From NCBI RefSeq assembly GCF_017814435.1, contig NZ_JAGJCB010000014.1, positions 36,783-100,782 of the forward strand: a DNA stretch of 64,000 bases, in the 5' to 3' direction. Each line of letters begins with the position of its first letter. Positions within the stretch are counted from its first letter, which is position 1. The position numbers and the translations under genes are program-made. Below are positions 14,291-22,899 of the stretch, piece after piece. The notes below the pieces were generated by a model. The model was given only the letters and a program-made list of their open reading frames with translations, did no database searches and was not told the DNA's origin. Origin of the DNA: Mariniflexile gromovii. GTDB taxonomy: Bacteria > Bacteroidota > Bacteroidia > Flavobacteriales > Flavobacteriaceae.

Positions 14291-17232
14291 TTATCTATAC
14301 AATCCAATTTATCTATAAAAATAGTCTTGTAGTCAATAGTTGTGATTGTAGCAGACCCTTTCGTTCCTTTTAAAAATATTGATTTTATTGGTGCTTTTTT
14401 CAAACTATTGATGTGAGATTTATTCAGAACACCTTTGAAACCAAAGTCTCCACAATCTATATCCCAAGTATGGTAAAAAGTGATGGTTTGATTGTTATCA
14501 AGTGTTACTTTCACATAGGACCTATTACTTGGCAGGTAACTTGAACAACCCAAATCTTCCTTTAAATTAAAAAAAATGTTAACACTTTTTCCTCTTTTAA
14601 ACAACTCAACGGTTAACTTGTCATTAATATGATAAGGATCTGTTCTAACAATTTTAATTCTTTCAAAGTCATCATATTCATTCATTGCATAATGACATGT
14701 GTTTCTTTCAATAAGTTCTAATTCCTTAGCTTCATTGTTTTCATCTGTATTTTGCTCAACAACAACTTCTTTAATTGCTGATTTTTCCTTGACGTCTTCA
14801 GCCTGAGCTAGAGCTTGCTGCTTTAATATTTCAATACGTTCAGATTCCATTTTTCTTGCAGCTACTTCTTGGGCTTCTAATTTTATCTTTTCAATACGTT
14901 CAGCTGTTAACTTTCTTTCAGCTGCTTCTAGGGCTTCTTGCATACGTTTTTCTTCTTCTAACTTAACTTTGGCAATAGCTTCCTGTTTCTCTTTTTCAAT
15001 ACGTTCTGCTTCCAACTTTCTTGCGGCAGCTTCTTGGACTTCTTGGATACGCTTCTCCTCTTCTCTTACTTTTATAATTGAATCCTGTTTTGCTTTTTCC
15101 ATACGCTCAGTCTCCAATTTCCTTGCTGCGGCTTCTTGGGCTTCTTGGATGCGCTTTTCTTCTTCTCTTACTTTCGAAATAGAATCCTGTTTTGCCTTTT
15201 CGATACGTTCAGCTTCTAACATTTTAACAGCTGCTTCATGAGCTTCCTGCTTTATCTTTTCAATACGTTCTGCTGCCAACTTTCTTGCTTCAGCTTCTTG
15301 AGCTTCCTGTTTTGCCCTTTCGATACGTTCAGCCTCCAACTTTCTTGCGGCAGCTTCTTGAGCTTCTTGGATGCGTTTCTCCTCCTCAGCTTTGGCTTTG
15401 GCAATAGCTTCCTGTTTCTCTTTTTCTATACGTACTGCTTCCAATTTTCTTGTGGCAGCTTCTTGAGCTTCCTGTATCCGCTTTTCTTCCTCTGCTTTAG
15501 CTTTGGCAATAGCTTCCTGTTTCTCTTTTTCGATACGTTCTGCTTCCAACCTTCTTGCGGCAGCTTCTTGGGCTTCTTGGATGCGTTTCTCTTCCTCTGC
15601 TTTAGCTTTGGCAATAGCTTCTTGTTTCTCTTTTTCTATACGTTCTGCTTCCAACCTTCTTGCGGCAGCTTCTTGGGCTTCTTGGATGCGTTTCTCTTCC
15701 TCAGCCTTAGCTTTGGCAATAGCTTCCTGTTTCTCTTTTTCTATACGCTCTGCTTCCAACTTTCTTGCAGCGGCTTCTTGGGCTTCTTTTATGCGCTTCT
15801 CTTCCTCTGCTTTAGCTTTGGCAATAGCTTCCTGTTTCTCCTTTTCAATACGTTCAGCCTCTAATTTCCTTGCAGCTTCTTCTTTAGCTTCTTGGATGCG
15901 TTTTTCTTCTTCTCTTACTTTCGAAATAGAATCCTGTTTTGCCTTTTCGATACGTTCAGCCTCTAATTTCCTTACGGCGGCTTCTTGGGCTTCTTGGATG
16001 CGTTTCTCTTCCTCAGCCTTAGCTTTGGCAATAGCTTCCTGTTTCTCTTTTTCTATACGCTCTGCTTCCAATTTCCTTGCGGCGGCTTCTTGGGCTTCAC
16101 GTATACGTTTTTCTTCCTCAGCTTTAGCTTTCGCAATAGCTTCCTGTTTCTCTTCTTCGATACGTTCTGCTTCCAATTTTCTTGCTTCAGCTTCTTGGGC
16201 AATTTTTTGTACCTCTGCTTTTCGTTTTGTTTCTTCTGCTATAATCCGAAGTCTTTCGCTATCCTGAAAATTGTAATATAAATCCATGATGGCTTCACTC
16301 AAATTCAAATATTGAGAATCTACAAAACCAACAAAACCATTATACTTCACTTTATATATTTCTTTGCCAAAATAACCAAGCACCGTACAAGCATCGCCTT
16401 CTTTAAAATCTGTTAAAGCGCCTGATGTCTTATCTAAATTTTTATGCAGTGTTCCGTTTAGTGAAAAATCACTCGCTATGTTTACTTCTGGTGCTTCTGT
16501 TACCTGTTTTATTTCTTCTGCCTTTGCTTTTTCAATAGCTTCCTGATTTGCATTTTCAATACGCTCTGCCTCCAACTTTCTTGTTACTGCCTCTTGAGCT
16601 TCTTGTATGCGCTTATCTTCCTCCGCTTTAGCTTTGGCAATGGCTTCCTGTTTTTCCTTTTCAATCCGCTCTGTTTCCAATTTTCTTGCAGCAGCTTCTT
16701 GGGATTCTTGGAGGCGTTTTTCTTCTTCTCTTACTTTTAAAATGGAATCCTGTTTTACTTTCTCTATGGCTGCTTTTTGAGTATTCACAATAGAATCCAA
16801 CCTATTTTTCTCAATAAGTTCTAAAGCTTTTTGTTTTTCGAATTCCAGTAATTTTAATTGTTCTTTGTCCGCTTCAACTTCTTGAACAATTTCCTGTACC
16901 GCTGCTTTTCGTTTTGTTTCTTCAGCAATAATCCGAAGTCTTTCGCTTTCTTGAAAATCGTAATATAAATCCATGATGGCTTCATTCAAATTCAAATATT
17001 GAGAATCTACAAAACCAACAAAACCATTATACTTCACTTTATAAATTTCTTTGCCACAATAACCAAGCACCTTGCAAGCATCACCCTCTTTAAAATCTGT
17101 TAAAGCGTCTGATGTTTTATCTAAATTTTTGCGTAGTGTTCCGTCTTGTGAAAAGTCACTAGCTATGTTTGCTTCTTGAGAAGAAACCGTAATTGATAAA
17201 CTTAAAAAAATTAAGATTATATACTTGACCAT
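14287..17232 (-). CDS. Secreted SH3-domain protein with long coiled-coil repeat region
   Basis: 981 residues. A signal peptide (ending near residue 18, VSSQ) is followed by two near-identical SH3-like modules (about 25-85 and 250-310; each contains DFKEGDACxVLGY, KVKYNGFVGFVDSQYLNL and then a YY-F segment). Each module leads into highly charged Glu/Lys/Ala-rich coiled coil. After the second module come more than ten tandem repeats of about 35 residues around RKLEAERIEKEKQEAIAK. A cysteine-containing C-terminal domain of about 130 residues (from ERNTCHYAMNEYDDFERI) ends the protein. SH3-type modules often bind cell-wall peptides, so an envelope structural role is plausible. No specific function is recognised. 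The repeats are near-identical at DNA level, which makes copy number unstable. Confidence 0.85.
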   Translation of the reverse strand: MVKYIILIFLSLSITVSSQEANIASDFSQDGTLRKNLDKTSDALTDFKEGDACKVLGYCGKEIYKVKYNGFVGFVDSQYLNLNEAIMDLYYDFQESERLRIIAEETKRKAAVQEIVQEVEADKEQLKLLEFEKQKALELIEKNRLDSIVNTQKAAIEKVKQDSILKVREEEKRLQESQEAAARKLETERIEKEKQEAIAKAKAEEDKRIQEAQEAVTRKLEAERIENANQEAIEKAKAEEIKQVTEAPEVNIASDFSLNGTLHKNLDKTSGALTDFKEGDACTVLGYFGKEIYKVKYNGFVGFVDSQYLNLSEAIMDLYYNFQDSERLRIIAEETKRKAEVQKIAQEAEARKLEAERIEEEKQEAIAKAKAEEEKRIREAQEAAARKLEAERIEKEKQEAIAKAKAEEEKRIQEAQEAAVRKLEAERIEKAKQDSISKVREEEKRIQEAKEEAARKLEAERIEKEKQEAIAKAKAEEEKRIKEAQEAAARKLEAERIEKEKQEAIAKAKAEEEKRIQEAQEAAARRLEAERIEKEKQEAIAKAKAEEEKRIQEAQEAAARRLEAERIEKEKQEAIAKAKAEEEKRIQEAQEAATRKLEAVRIEKEKQEAIAKAKAEEEKRIQEAQEAAARKLEAERIERAKQEAQEAEARKLAAERIEKIKQEAHEAAVKMLEAERIEKAKQDSISKVREEEKRIQEAQEAAARKLETERMEKAKQDSIIKVREEEKRIQEVQEAAARKLEAERIEKEKQEAIAKVKLEEEKRMQEALEAAERKLTAERIEKIKLEAQEVAARKMESERIEILKQQALAQAEDVKEKSAIKEVVVEQNTDENNEAKELELIERNTCHYAMNEYDDFERIKIVRTDPYHINDKLTVELFKRGKSVNIFFNLKEDLGCSSYLPSNRSYVKVTLDNNQTITFYHTWDIDCGDFGFKGVLNKSHINSLKKAPIKSIFLKGTKGSATITTIDYKTIFIDKLDCIDN
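14850..16760 (-). repeat. Tandem 105-bp repeats within the coiled-coil gene
   Basis: The 35-codon coiled-coil unit recurs as a tandem DNA repeat. It is most uniform between about 15340 and 16200, where consecutive copies differ by only a few bases, and more diverged toward both ends. A short block also occurs between the two SH3 modules (about 16520-16760). The antisense strand is open for long stretches as a by-product. Confidence 0.85.
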
Positions 17233-17373
17233 AATTATCCTATTAAAGAATGTTTTGTTAAGGAAAGTAAGTTATACGAATCCGAAGATATGAAAACTAA
17301 AATCTATTTATAGATTAATCACTGGTTTTATAATCACATTAAAAAAATAACTACATATTTAAGTAATTATAAC

Positions 17374-17381
17374 TTATATTT
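17374..17381 (+). promoter_or_regulatory. -7 box directly before the S24-type regulator
   Basis: TATATTTG stands 9 bp before the start codon, so the transcript would be nearly leaderless. An imperfect palindrome AAGTAATTATAACTT lies immediately upstream (about 17360-17374) and is a candidate operator for autorepression. Confidence 0.5.
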
Positions 17382-17389
17382 GTAGCAAC

Positions 17390-18160
17390 ATGGAAAATAT
17401 AGCAAAAAACATCAAGCATTTAAGAAACCTTAAAAACGTCTCACAAGAGGCTCTAGCCGTTGAATTAAAAGCGACACGCTCCAGAATTGGATCTTATGAA
17501 GAAGGGCGCTCTTCCCCTACTATTGAGTTTCTAATAAATCTATCCGATTATTTCAAAATACCTATTGATATTTTACTTCGAAAAGATTTAACTAAGGCCA
17601 AAGATTTCTCATTCATTGAGTTAAACAATCAACGTGTTTTATTTCCTATTATGGTTGATAGTGATAATGATAATTTAATTGAAGTAGTACCCGTAAAGGC
17701 ATCGGCGGGTTATTTGGCAGGTTATGATGACCCTGAATATATAGAACAATTGCAAAAAATAAAATTGCCATTTTTAACAACTGGAAAACACAGGGCTTTC
17801 CCCATTAAAGGCGATTCTATGTTACCCATGAAAGATGGCTCGTTTGTAATTGGGCGTTTTGTTGAAGATAGAAGTGACATAAAAAGTGGAAGAACTTATG
17901 TATTAGTGACCTTAAATGATGGTATGGTTTATAAAAGAGTTATGAATAATATTGATTTTAACAACTCCTTGTTGTTAATGTCCGATAACAAAAAATATAA
18001 TGATTACAGCATTTCCATTGATGAAGTTTTGGAGCTTTGGGAATTTACCTGTAGCATCAACACCCAAGAATATAGCGAGCAAGAACTGAAGCTAAGTAGC
18101 ATTATAAATATGTTTAACGAGCTGGGTATAGAATTAAAATCTTTAGAAAAATTAATGTGA
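17390..18160 (+). CDS. XRE-family regulator with S24 (LexA/CI-like) peptidase domain
   Basis: 256 residues. Residues 1-65 are an XRE helix-turn-helix (IKHLRNLKNVSQEALAVEL, ATRSRIGSYEEGRSSP). Residues about 95-225 form an S24 domain with the nucleophile serine in GDSM (Ser143) and the general-base lysine in VYKR (Lys182), so the Ser-Lys dyad of self-cleaving repressors is intact. An Ala-Gly pair (ASAG, about 104-107) lies upstream, as expected for a cleavage site. The protein could be a DNA-damage-responsive repressor. It overlaps the following nuclease gene (TGATG), so the two are translationally coupled. Cellular LexA is the other possibility, but the N terminus is XRE-type. Confidence 0.87.
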   Translation: MENIAKNIKHLRNLKNVSQEALAVELKATRSRIGSYEEGRSSPTIEFLINLSDYFKIPIDILLRKDLTKAKDFSFIELNNQRVLFPIMVDSDNDNLIEVVPVKASAGYLAGYDDPEYIEQLQKIKLPFLTTGKHRAFPIKGDSMLPMKDGSFVIGRFVEDRSDIKSGRTYVLVTLNDGMVYKRVMNNIDFNNSLLLMSDNKKYNDYSISIDEVLELWEFTCSINTQEYSEQELKLSSIINMFNELGIELKSLEKLM

Positions 18161-19494
18161 TGGTTTATATAGTCATTGATGTTGAAACCACGGGAACAGG
18201 AAATAAGATAACTGAAATATCAATTTTTAGGTATGAAAACGATGCTTTAGTTGATGAATTTACATCGCTTGTAAATCCAAAAACCCCTATACCCGATTAC
18301 ATAACCGCCTTAACGGGTATTGACGATTACATGGTAGCCAAAGCGCCTACATTTTCTGAAATTTCTGAAAGCATTTTAGCCATTACCCAAGGTGCTGTTT
18401 TTATTGCCCATAGTGTTAATTTTGATTACAATGTAATACGAAATGAGTTTAAAGCCATTGGCATCAACTTTAACAGAAAGAAACTTTGCACGGTTAGGCT
18501 ATCGCGAAAATTACTGCCCGGTTATAAATCGTATAGTTTAGGGAAATTATGCGATCAATTGGATATTCCTATAAATGGAAGACACCGTGCCAGAGGGGAT
18601 GCTGAGGCAACCGTTACCTTATTTAAAATAATATTAAACCAACCCAATGCCCAAGAAGTTATTCAGTCTTTTTTCAAGAAAGAATCTAAAGAGGCGACAC
18701 TGCCATCGCATTTAAACCAAGATACTTTCAACCAACTTCCAAATGCTACAGGTATTTATTATTTTAAAAATAAAAAAGGAACAATTATTTATGTTGGAAA
18801 AGCAAAAGACATAAAAAAACGTGTGTTGAGCCATTTCTATAGCAAAACCGAAAAGGAGTTAAATTTATCGAGAGAAACTGCCGATGTTGATTTTGAACTC
18901 TCTGGTAGTGAAACCATTGCTTTACTTATGGAAGATGCCGCCATTAAGCATCATTTTCCAAAATACAATCAAGCCGCCAAACGCATCCCTAAAGCTTATG
19001 CCCTTTTTAGCTATAAAGATAGAAAAGGTGTTTTACATATAGCATACAATGTACTAAAAGCAACCCCACAGCCTATACAAGTATTTTATAGCATTCAAGA
19101 ATGTAGGCATTACTTAGAAATTCTTTGTAAACAATTTAATTTATGTCCAAAATACTGCCATTTACAAAAAGGTGTTACGCAATGCTCGCATTATGAGATT
19201 AAAACATGCCAGGGTATTTGTAAAGAAACTGAATCTATTGCATTATATAACATGCGTGTTAATCAAGCCATTGCGTATTTTAAAAACAAGTCGAAAGACG
19301 TTATTTTAAAACAACAAGGCAGGAATGCAAATGAAGAAGCTTTTATTATGATTGAAAACAGCTGCTATCGTGGTTATGGCTTTATTGATAGAGAAGAACA
19401 AATTACCACAAAGGAAGATTTGGAACGGTATTTAATTCCGCAAAAGGATAATGTAGATATTCAACGGGTCTTACAAAAAGTATTGTTGATGTAA
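18160..19494 (+). CDS. DnaQ-like 3'-5' exonuclease fused to UvrC/Cho-type GIY-YIG nuclease domain
   Basis: 444 residues from the ATG at 18160, whose A is the last base of the preceding TGA stop; a GTG one codon earlier is possible. Residues 1-165 are a DEDDh exonuclease with Asp7-Val-Glu9 (DVETTG), the middle AHSVNFDYNVIRNEF (about 83-97), and His142...Asp147 (HRARGDAEA). Residues about 190-280 are a GIY-YIG nuclease (TGIYYF, IYVGKAKDIKKRV with Arg221). The remainder resembles the linker of UvrC/Cho, including a cysteine-rich stretch (LCPKYCHLQ, CQGIC). This fusion is known in bacteria as an accessory, Cho-like excision nuclease. Coupling to an S24 repressor suggests damage-inducible expression. 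Confidence 0.9.
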   Translation: MVYIVIDVETTGTGNKITEISIFRYENDALVDEFTSLVNPKTPIPDYITALTGIDDYMVAKAPTFSEISESILAITQGAVFIAHSVNFDYNVIRNEFKAIGINFNRKKLCTVRLSRKLLPGYKSYSLGKLCDQLDIPINGRHRARGDAEATVTLFKIILNQPNAQEVIQSFFKKESKEATLPSHLNQDTFNQLPNATGIYYFKNKKGTIIYVGKAKDIKKRVLSHFYSKTEKELNLSRETADVDFELSGSETIALLMEDAAIKHHFPKYNQAAKRIPKAYALFSYKDRKGVLHIAYNVLKATPQPIQVFYSIQECRHYLEILCKQFNLCPKYCHLQKGVTQCSHYEIKTCQGICKETESIALYNMRVNQAIAYFKNKSKDVILKQQGRNANEEAFIMIENSCYRGYGFIDREEQITTKEDLERYLIPQKDNVDIQRVLQKVLLM

Positions 19495-19601
19495 ATCCGT
19501 TAGAATTCTGCTTCAATTAAATTCAATTTTTTTGATTATTCATTTTTGGATAGTAACAATATCCATTTTTTCTACAATTAGAACAATAATCCCTAAAAAA
19601 C

Positions 19602-19637
19602 AAAAAAGCTCCACTATAAACATAGTGAAGCTTTTTG
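19602..19637 (-). terminator. Terminator after tRNA-Arg
   Basis: Stem AGCTCCACTAT / ATAGTGAAGCT with one G-U pair, flanked by A- and T-runs on both sides. It lies immediately 3' of the minus-strand tRNA and could also end plus-strand transcripts from the nuclease gene. Confidence 0.85.
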
Positions 19638-19711
19638 TGAGCCCTTCAGGATTCGAACCTGAGACCGCCTCCTTAGAAGGGAGGTGCTCTATCCAGCTGA
19701 GCTAAGAGCCC
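19638..19711 (-). tRNA. tRNA-Arg (anticodon UCU)
   Basis: 74 nt cloverleaf read on the minus strand: acceptor GGGCTCT / AGGGCTC with discriminator A, D-arm AGCTCAGCTGGATAGAGC, anticodon loop with CTTCTAA (anticodon TCT), and T-arm around GGTTCGAATCC. CCA is not encoded. Confidence 0.95.
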
Positions 19712-19924
19712 TCAACACGTTAAACAAAAACATTTTTGTTTTCCAGTGTGCAAATATAAAATTAACTATAAATCTAACAAAGATAAAATTGATATTTTTA
19801 TTAGCTAATTCATTTTATTTTATCATACGGTTAATATTCACATACATACCCACTTTAAAGATACTAAATTCTGCTTTAATTTAATTTTAAGTCAATACCT
19901 TTATGGTCCAAAATCATACATAAA

Positions 19925-20557
19925 ATGATTAACGAATTAAAAGAAAACTACGGTTACCTGTTTGAAGATAGCCTTTTGATGGAAATTAACAGTGTTGGAA
20001 CTTTTAAGGAAATACCCGAAGGGTTTCAACTAATAGATATAGGCAATTACATAAAATCGATGCCATTATTGGTTAGTGGGGCGGTGAAAATTTTGCGTGA
20101 AGATGATAAAGGCGACGAACTGCTGCTTTATTTTATTGAACGTGGCGATACCTGCGCCATGACCCTATCCTGCTGTATGGGGCAGAAAAAAAGTGAAATT
20201 AGAGCGGTTGCTGAAACCCCCACCAAACTCATTATGATTCCTATTGAAAAAATGGGCGAATGGATGGGAAAATACAAAAGTTGGCAAAATTTCATTCTTC
20301 AAAGCTACCATGATAGAATGACCGAACTTTTAGAAGCCATTGACACTATTGCTTTTTTAAAAATGGACGAGCGTCTTTTTAAATACCTAAAAGACAAAGC
20401 CATGGTAAACCACAACGATGTTATTCAGGTAACACACCAAGAAATAGCTTTCGATTTACATACCTCCAGAGTTGTAATTTCACGCTTACTAAAAACTTTA
20501 GAAAATGAGGGAAAAATCAAGCTCCATAGAAACAGTATCAAAATTTTAGACATTTAG
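19925..20557 (+). CDS. Crp-family regulator with cysteine cluster, probable sulfur/persulfide regulator
   Basis: 210 residues. An N-terminal cyclic-nucleotide-type barrel (LLVSGAVKILREDDKGDELLLYF, about 50-72) continues into ERGDTCAMTLSCCMGQKKSEIRA (about 73-95), with three cysteines where ligand- or redox-sensing residues lie in this fold. A C-terminal winged helix follows (VTHQEIAFDLHTSRVVISRLLKTLE). The genes downstream encode a TauE permease and a persulfide dioxygenase-like protein, each preceded by the same GTAAC-N4-GTTAC palindrome. The regulator probably activates both, with the cysteines sensing reactive sulfur. That ligand assignment is inference. Confidence 0.88.
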   Translation: MINELKENYGYLFEDSLLMEINSVGTFKEIPEGFQLIDIGNYIKSMPLLVSGAVKILREDDKGDELLLYFIERGDTCAMTLSCCMGQKKSEIRAVAETPTKLIMIPIEKMGEWMGKYKSWQNFILQSYHDRMTELLEAIDTIAFLKMDERLFKYLKDKAMVNHNDVIQVTHQEIAFDLHTSRVVISRLLKTLENEGKIKLHRNSIKILDI

Positions 20558-20563
20558 CAGAGT

Positions 20564-20577
20564 GTAACCTTTGTTAC
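20564..20577. promoter_or_regulatory. Crp-type operator before the TauE permease gene
   Basis: GTAACCTTTGTTAC, inverted repeat GTAAC-N4-GTTAC. Its centre lies 29.5 bp before the first base of the -7 box TAGTTTTG (20600-20607). That is about 41 bp before the expected transcription start, the position typical of class II activation by Crp-family proteins. Confidence 0.75.
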
Positions 20578-20624
20578 TGAACGAACCTTTTTAGTAGTCT
20601 AGTTTTGCATTGTAAAACATAACT

Positions 20625-21416
20625 ATGGCTATTATAGATTTTTTAGGTTTTTTAGGCGCATTCTTAATTGGGGTTGTTTTAGGTCTTATTGGTGGTGGAG
20701 GCTCTATACTAACAGTACCTTTATTGGTATATCTTTTAGGTTATAATCCGGTGGTTGCTACGGCTTATTCGCTTTTTGTAGTAGGCACATCTTCCATTAT
20801 TGGAGTCTTTAAAAAACATCAAAAAAAATTGGTGGATTTTAAAACAGGCTTAGCATTTTCGTTTCCATCTTTTTTAGCCGTTTACATTACAAGGCGTTTT
20901 TTAGTCCCAAATATTCCTGATGTCATTTTCAGTTCAAACGGATTTGTAATTACAAGAGAAATTGCCATCATGGTATTTTTTGCCATCGTTATGTTTGCCG
21001 CGTCAATTTCCATGATAAAAACAAAAAAGAAATTAGCTACTGTTTTTATAAAGCAACCTTATTACAAAACATTTACGCAAGGTTTGGTAATAGGTGTTAT
21101 TACGGGAATCATTGGTGCTGGCGGTGGTTTTTTATATGTACCAGCATTGGTACTTTGGGCTGGTTTATCCATGAAAAATGCTGTAGGCACATCATTAGTT
21201 ATCATATCCATAAATTCCATTATTGGGTTTTTAGGCGATTTACACAACTTAAATACCGATTGGGTCTTTCTACTAACATTTTCATTTTTAACAATTTCTG
21301 GAGTTCTGTTAGGCGACTATGTATCAAAATACGTTTCAAACAAAAAACTAAAAAAAGGCTTTGGTTGGTTTATTTTAATCATGGCCATTTATATAATTAT
21401 CAAAGAATTTTCATAA
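20625..21416 (+). CDS. TSUP (TauE/SafE) family permease, sulfur-associated
   Basis: 263 residues and about eight membrane segments. It has the two signature glycine-rich loops of the family, IGVVLGLIGGGGSILTVPLL (about residues 15-34) and GVITGIIGAGGGFLYVPALV (about 152-171). Similar permeases next to MBL/rhodanese persulfide genes are thought to move sulfite, thiosulfate or other sulfur anions. It follows the Crp-family regulator and has its own operator and promoter. The downstream gene has an identical operator, so both are likely induced together. Confidence 0.9.
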   Translation: MAIIDFLGFLGAFLIGVVLGLIGGGGSILTVPLLVYLLGYNPVVATAYSLFVVGTSSIIGVFKKHQKKLVDFKTGLAFSFPSFLAVYITRRFLVPNIPDVIFSSNGFVITREIAIMVFFAIVMFAASISMIKTKKKLATVFIKQPYYKTFTQGLVIGVITGIIGAGGGFLYVPALVLWAGLSMKNAVGTSLVIISINSIIGFLGDLHNLNTDWVFLLTFSFLTISGVLLGDYVSKYVSNKKLKKGFGWFILIMAIYIIIKEFS

Positions 21417-21425
21417 GTAAGAATT

Positions 21426-21439
21426 GTAACTTTTGTTAC
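21426..21439. promoter_or_regulatory. Crp-type operator before the MBL/rhodanese gene
   Basis: GTAACTTTTGTTAC, the same GTAAC-N4-GTTAC palindrome as at 20564. Its centre lies 29.5 bp before the first base of the -7-like box TATTTTTA (21462-21469), exactly the same spacing. Confidence 0.75.
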
Positions 21440-21489
21440 TGTTCAAATTCGAAAAATGACCTATTTTTACAATTAATAACTATTTGATT

Positions 21490-22899
21490 ATGAATATTGA
21501 ACAAATATATACAGGATGTTTAGCACAAGGCGCCTATTACATTGAAAGCAATGGCGAAGTGGCTATCATAGACCCATTAAGAGAAGTAACGCCGTACATT
21601 AACAAAGCCAAGCGTAATGGTGCAAAAATTAAATACATTTTTGAAACGCATTTCCATGCCGATTTTGTTAGTGGGCATATTACATTATCTAAACAAACAG
21701 GAGCGCCCATCATTTATGGCCCCAGCGCAAACCCCTCTTTTGATGCTATTATTGCTAAAGATGGGCAAGTTTTTAAATTAGGCGAAATAACCATAACAGC
21801 CTTACATACCCCTGGACACACTTTGGAAAGTACTACCTTCTTGCTTAAAGATAAAAACGGAAAAGATCATGCCATTTTTAGTGGAGACACGCTGTTTTTG
21901 GGTGATGTTGGCAGACCGGATCTAGCACAAAAAGCCGCTAACATGACACAGGAAGATTTAGCAGGTTTACTTTTTGATAGTTTACGCAACAAAATTATGC
22001 CTTTAGCAGATGATGTTATTGTATACCCAGCACATGGAGCTGGTTCTGCTTGCGGAAAAAACCTAAGCAAAAAAACCGTTGGAACCATTGGCGACCAAAA
22101 GAAAACCAATTATGCCCTTCGTGCGAATATGACCAAAGAAGAATTTATTAAGGAAGTTACCGATGGTTTATTGCCACCTCCACAATATTTTCCTCTAAAC
22201 GTAAAAATGAACAAAGAAGGCTATGATGATGTAGATGATGTGATTGAACGTGGCACTACCCCATTAACACCTTCAGAATTTGAACATCTTGCTAACGAAA
22301 CAGGTGCCATAGTTTTAGATGTACGCCATCAGGACGAATTTGCAAAAGGACACATACCCAGATCTATTTTTATTGGTATTGATGGTAATTTTGCCCCGTG
22401 GGTGGGAGCACTTATTGCCGATGTAGAGCAACCTATTTTACTTGTTGCTCCCGAAGGAAAAGAAGAAGAAAGTATCATCCGTTTATCTCGCGTTGGTTTT
22501 GACAATACCATAGGTTATTTAAAAGGTAGTTTTGAAGCTTGGAAAAAAGCAGGATTGGAATATGATACAATCACCTCAGTTTCTGCTTCAGAATTAAAAA
22601 AGGCATTAAAAAAAGAAGATGTACCCGTTTTTGATGTTCGAAAAGATGGTGAGTTTAAATCGGAGCACGTTAAAAACGCACATCACACTTCCTTAGATTA
22701 CTTAAACGATCATCTAGATGAATTTCCTGAAGATGAAACGTTCTACCTGCACTGTGCTGGCGGTTACAGATCTATGATTGCTGCTTCTATTTTAAAAAGC
22801 AGGGGGATTCATAATTTAATTAATATAACAGGGGGTTTTGATGCTATAAAAGAAGCACAAATTCCCGTAACAGATTACATATGTCCTACAACCTTATAA
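21490..22899 (+). CDS. Persulfide dioxygenase-like MBL-fold protein with two rhodanese domains (CstB-like)
   Basis: 469 residues from ATG 21490; a TTG two codons upstream is less likely. Residues 1-245 are a metallo-beta-lactamase fold of the ETHE1/persulfide dioxygenase type: THFHADFVSGH (about 56-66), HTPGHT (about 104-109), FSGDTLFLGDVGRPD (about 127-141) and VYPAHGAGSACGK. The final His of the HxHxDH motif is Phe, as usual for mononuclear iron members. Residues about 255-355 form a rhodanese domain lacking the catalytic Cys. Residues about 365-465 form a second with active loop CAGGYRS. The architecture matches CstB, which oxidises persulfides to thiosulfate or sulfite. It is preceded by a Crp-type operator and followed by a further small rhodanese. 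Confidence 0.9.
   Translation: MNIEQIYTGCLAQGAYYIESNGEVAIIDPLREVTPYINKAKRNGAKIKYIFETHFHADFVSGHITLSKQTGAPIIYGPSANPSFDAIIAKDGQVFKLGEITITALHTPGHTLESTTFLLKDKNGKDHAIFSGDTLFLGDVGRPDLAQKAANMTQEDLAGLLFDSLRNKIMPLADDVIVYPAHGAGSACGKNLSKKTVGTIGDQKKTNYALRANMTKEEFIKEVTDGLLPPPQYFPLNVKMNKEGYDDVDDVIERGTTPLTPSEFEHLANETGAIVLDVRHQDEFAKGHIPRSIFIGIDGNFAPWVGALIADVEQPILLVAPEGKEEESIIRLSRVGFDNTIGYLKGSFEAWKKAGLEYDTITSVSASELKKALKKEDVPVFDVRKDGEFKSEHVKNAHHTSLDYLNDHLDEFPEDETFYLHCAGGYRSMIAASILKSRGIHNLINITGGFDAIKEAQIPVTDYICPTTL

Noticed and set aside
15238..16281. Several long plus-strand open frames opposite the coiled-coil gene (for example 15503-16267)
   Set aside because: They are antisense shadows of the 105-bp repeats: low-complexity Ser/Phe-rich translations with no recognisable domain, while the minus strand encodes a signal peptide, SH3 modules and a coherent C-terminal domain.
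14850..16760. Tandem repeats considered as a CRISPR array
   Set aside because: The unit is 105 bp with no spacers, stays in frame and encodes coiled coil.
19684..19884. 66-codon plus-strand frame after the nuclease gene
   Set aside because: It overlaps the tRNA-Arg on the other strand and has no domain or plausible promoter.
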